Source of the DNA: an uncultured archaeon
Lineage (GTDB): Archaea; Thermoproteota; Nitrososphaeria; Nitrososphaerales; Nitrosopumilaceae
Length of the DNA: 5,630 nt
Assembly (NCBI GenBank): GCA_950073955.1
Contig: CATMRH010000071.1
Location: 1 to 5,630 of the forward strand
Reading direction: 5' to 3'
The position numbers were made by a program, and so were the translations under genes. The notes under the pieces were generated by a model that saw only the letters and a program-made list of their open reading frames with translations, made no database searches and was not told the DNA's origin. Numbering within the stretch: the stretch's first letter is position 1; each line of letters starts with the position of its first letter. This document shows, in pieces, positions 4,917 through 5,630 of this stretch.

Positions 4917-5116
4917 AAGTGGGTTTTTTTAAAAAAATTAGCTGCGATATTTGTGACAAAAAATTTTCAAAAGAAGAAGAGATGATGAATCACAAGCAGA
5001 TTGTTCATGGCAAAGATTTACCATATGATTGTAAAGAATGCAACAAGTATTTTTCAAACATGGAAGATATGAGAACACATTTACAAAGAGTGCATAGTTA
5101 CAAAAAAGACAGATAG
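4913..5116 (+). CDS. Tandem C2H2 zinc-finger protein
   Basis: This 67-residue protein consists almost entirely of two classical C2H2 fingers. Finger 1 uses C11, C14, H27 and H32; finger 2 uses C40, C43, H56 and H61. Both have the same C-x2-C-x12-H-x4-H spacing, with F18/F47 and M25/M53 near the hydrophobic core positions. The linker HGKDLPYDC resembles the eukaryotic TGEKPY linker that sets neighbouring fingers along DNA. A short basic tail ends the protein. Sequence-specific DNA or RNA binding is likely, with the target unknown. C2H2 fingers are much scarcer in archaea than in eukaryotes. Its ATG overlaps the stop of the triple Cys4-repeat gene and no Shine-Dalgarno is seen, so translational coupling is likely. 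The stop codon directly abuts that of rpo12 on the other strand. Confidence 0.88.
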   Translation: MKVGFFKKISCDICDKKFSKEEEMMNHKQIVHGKDLPYDCKECNKYFSNMEDMRTHLQRVHSYKKDR

Positions 5117-5311
5117 TTAGATTGCTTTTATTGTTTTTACTACCGGAGGTCTTACCTTGGTAAATACTCTAAATCCACAGATGCATTTGATTTCAGGTAA
5201 GCGAGATAATTCAGTATTAGAAACATTAGTTGCACATCTAAGACAAGAGTAGATTACATCAAATGTCTCAGGAGGGGTTTCTTCAATAGAATCAGAGTTT
5301 TCTTCAGCCAT
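5117..5311 (-). CDS. rpo12: DNA-directed RNA polymerase subunit Rpo12 (RpoP)
   Basis: This is the small zinc subunit of archaeal RNA polymerase, the counterpart of eukaryotic Rpb12, which sits in the assembly platform with Rpo3/Rpo10/Rpo11. The 64-residue protein has an acidic, probably disordered extension of ~20 residues (AEENSDSIEETPPE) before the zinc core: YSC23LRC26, the family-like stretch ELSRLPEIK, then C43-I-C45-G-F-R-V. The tail PPVVKTIKAI matches the archaeal family ending. Usual archaeal homologues are about 48 residues and have C-P-x-C-G at the second knuckle; here one residue is missing (C-x-C). I chose ATG 5311; ATG 5320 and TTG 5323 are in frame but add only 3-4 residues, and a TATA-like box sits at the right distance from 5311. 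It follows rps10 by 38 bp and may also be cotranscribed with it. Confidence 0.9.
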   Translation of the reverse strand: MAEENSDSIEETPPETFDVIYSCLRCATNVSNTELSRLPEIKCICGFRVFTKVRPPVVKTIKAI

Positions 5312-5330
5312 ATTTATCATCAAAATTTCG

Positions 5331-5340
5331 ATAATTTAAG
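5331..5340 (-). promoter_or_regulatory. Possible TATA-like box for rpo12
   Basis: On the - strand this reads cttaaattat, centred about 25 nt before the ATG at 5311, in the 38-bp gap after rps10. It could give rpo12 its own leaderless transcript in addition to read-through from rps10. Confidence 0.35.
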
Positions 5341-5349
5341 GATACCAAA

Positions 5350-5630
5350 TTATGTCAAAGACAATTCAATGTAGACATCATCAGGAATTTTAAGCCTCAT
5401 TAGTTGTCTAATTGCTTTGTCATCAGCACTAATATTGATAATTCTCCTATGCATCTTCATTTCCCATTTCTCATATGTTTCAGTACCACTACCACATGGA
5501 GATTTTCTAGTAGCAACATGTAGTCTTTTAACAGGGAGTGGGGTTGGACCTTTTATTTTAATGCCAGTCTTTTTACCAATTCCCATGATCTCGCCACATT
5601 TGCCGTTTCCCTTACGCAAATTGGCGTACA
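5350..5630 (-). CDS. rps10: 30S ribosomal protein uS10 (partial, N-terminus beyond the right edge)
   Basis: The frame is open to the window edge, giving 92 visible residues and the TAA at 5350-5352. A TTG at 5619 and ATGs further in could be taken for starts, but the frame continues out of the window, and archaeal uS10 is about 100 residues, so only the N-terminal part is missing. Family landmarks are GIGKKTGIKIKGPTPLPVKR, with the P-x-PLP loop, RKSPCGSGTETYEKWEMKMH, with the His/Arg that follow (HRRIINI), and the C-terminal strand PDDVYIELSLT. The protein is part of the small-subunit head; in archaea its gene often follows that of elongation factor 1-alpha, but that is outside the window. 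It is probably cotranscribed with rpo12 downstream. Confidence 0.93.
   Translation of the reverse strand, partial: YANLRKGNGKCGEIMGIGKKTGIKIKGPTPLPVKRLHVATRKSPCGSGTETYEKWEMKMHRRIINISADDKAIRQLMRLKIPDDVYIELSLT

Overview
The window looks like chromosomal DNA of a marine ammonia-oxidising archaeon (Nitrososphaerota/Thaumarchaeota, Nitrosopumilus-like). The DNA is AT-rich. It carries archaeal ribosomal protein uS10 and archaeal RNA polymerase subunit Rpo12. It also carries a 379-residue 3-hydroxyacyl-CoA dehydrogenase that resembles the 3-hydroxybutyryl-CoA dehydrogenase of the thaumarchaeal 3-hydroxypropionate/4-hydroxybutyrate (HP/HB) CO2-fixation cycle. Several genes have a TATA-like box centred about 25-28 nt before the start codon, as expected for archaeal leaderless mRNAs. 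The taxon call is an inference from protein resemblance; no search was run.

Left edge (1-655): the 3' end of an unidentified + strand gene with unusually GC-rich first bases runs tail-to-tail into, and overlaps, a - strand winged-helix-like gene. The 5' end of the latter seems broken by a one-base frameshift. Positions 656-2066: a 61-residue membrane-anchored zinc-ribbon protein, then the dehydrogenase from its own promoter. Positions 2078-3376 (- strand): a probable three-gene operon of cupin, an unknown 90-residue protein and a LOG/TIGR00725-type Rossmann protein. It is convergent with the dehydrogenase and divergent from the next gene.

Positions 3455-4150: a polytopic membrane protein with some resemblance to UbiA-type prenyltransferases, best started at a TTG preceded by a TATA box. 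Positions 4238-4360: a 40-codon ribbon-helix-helix-like gene. Positions 4506-5116: a two-gene operon encoding a protein with three tandem treble-clef-like Cys4 repeats, then a protein with two classical C2H2 zinc fingers. Its stop codon directly abuts the stop of rpo12 on the - strand. rps10, which runs off the right edge, and rpo12 form the housekeeping block.

No CRISPR array, insertion sequence, tRNA or rRNA was recognised. The most distinctive content is the concentration of small zinc-binding and DNA-binding proteins, the C2H2/Cys4 pair, the cupin-unknown-LOG operon, and a C-x-C variant of the Rpo12 zinc site. I do not see a clear-cut new defence or metabolic system. No stretch longer than 300 bases lacks a gene.
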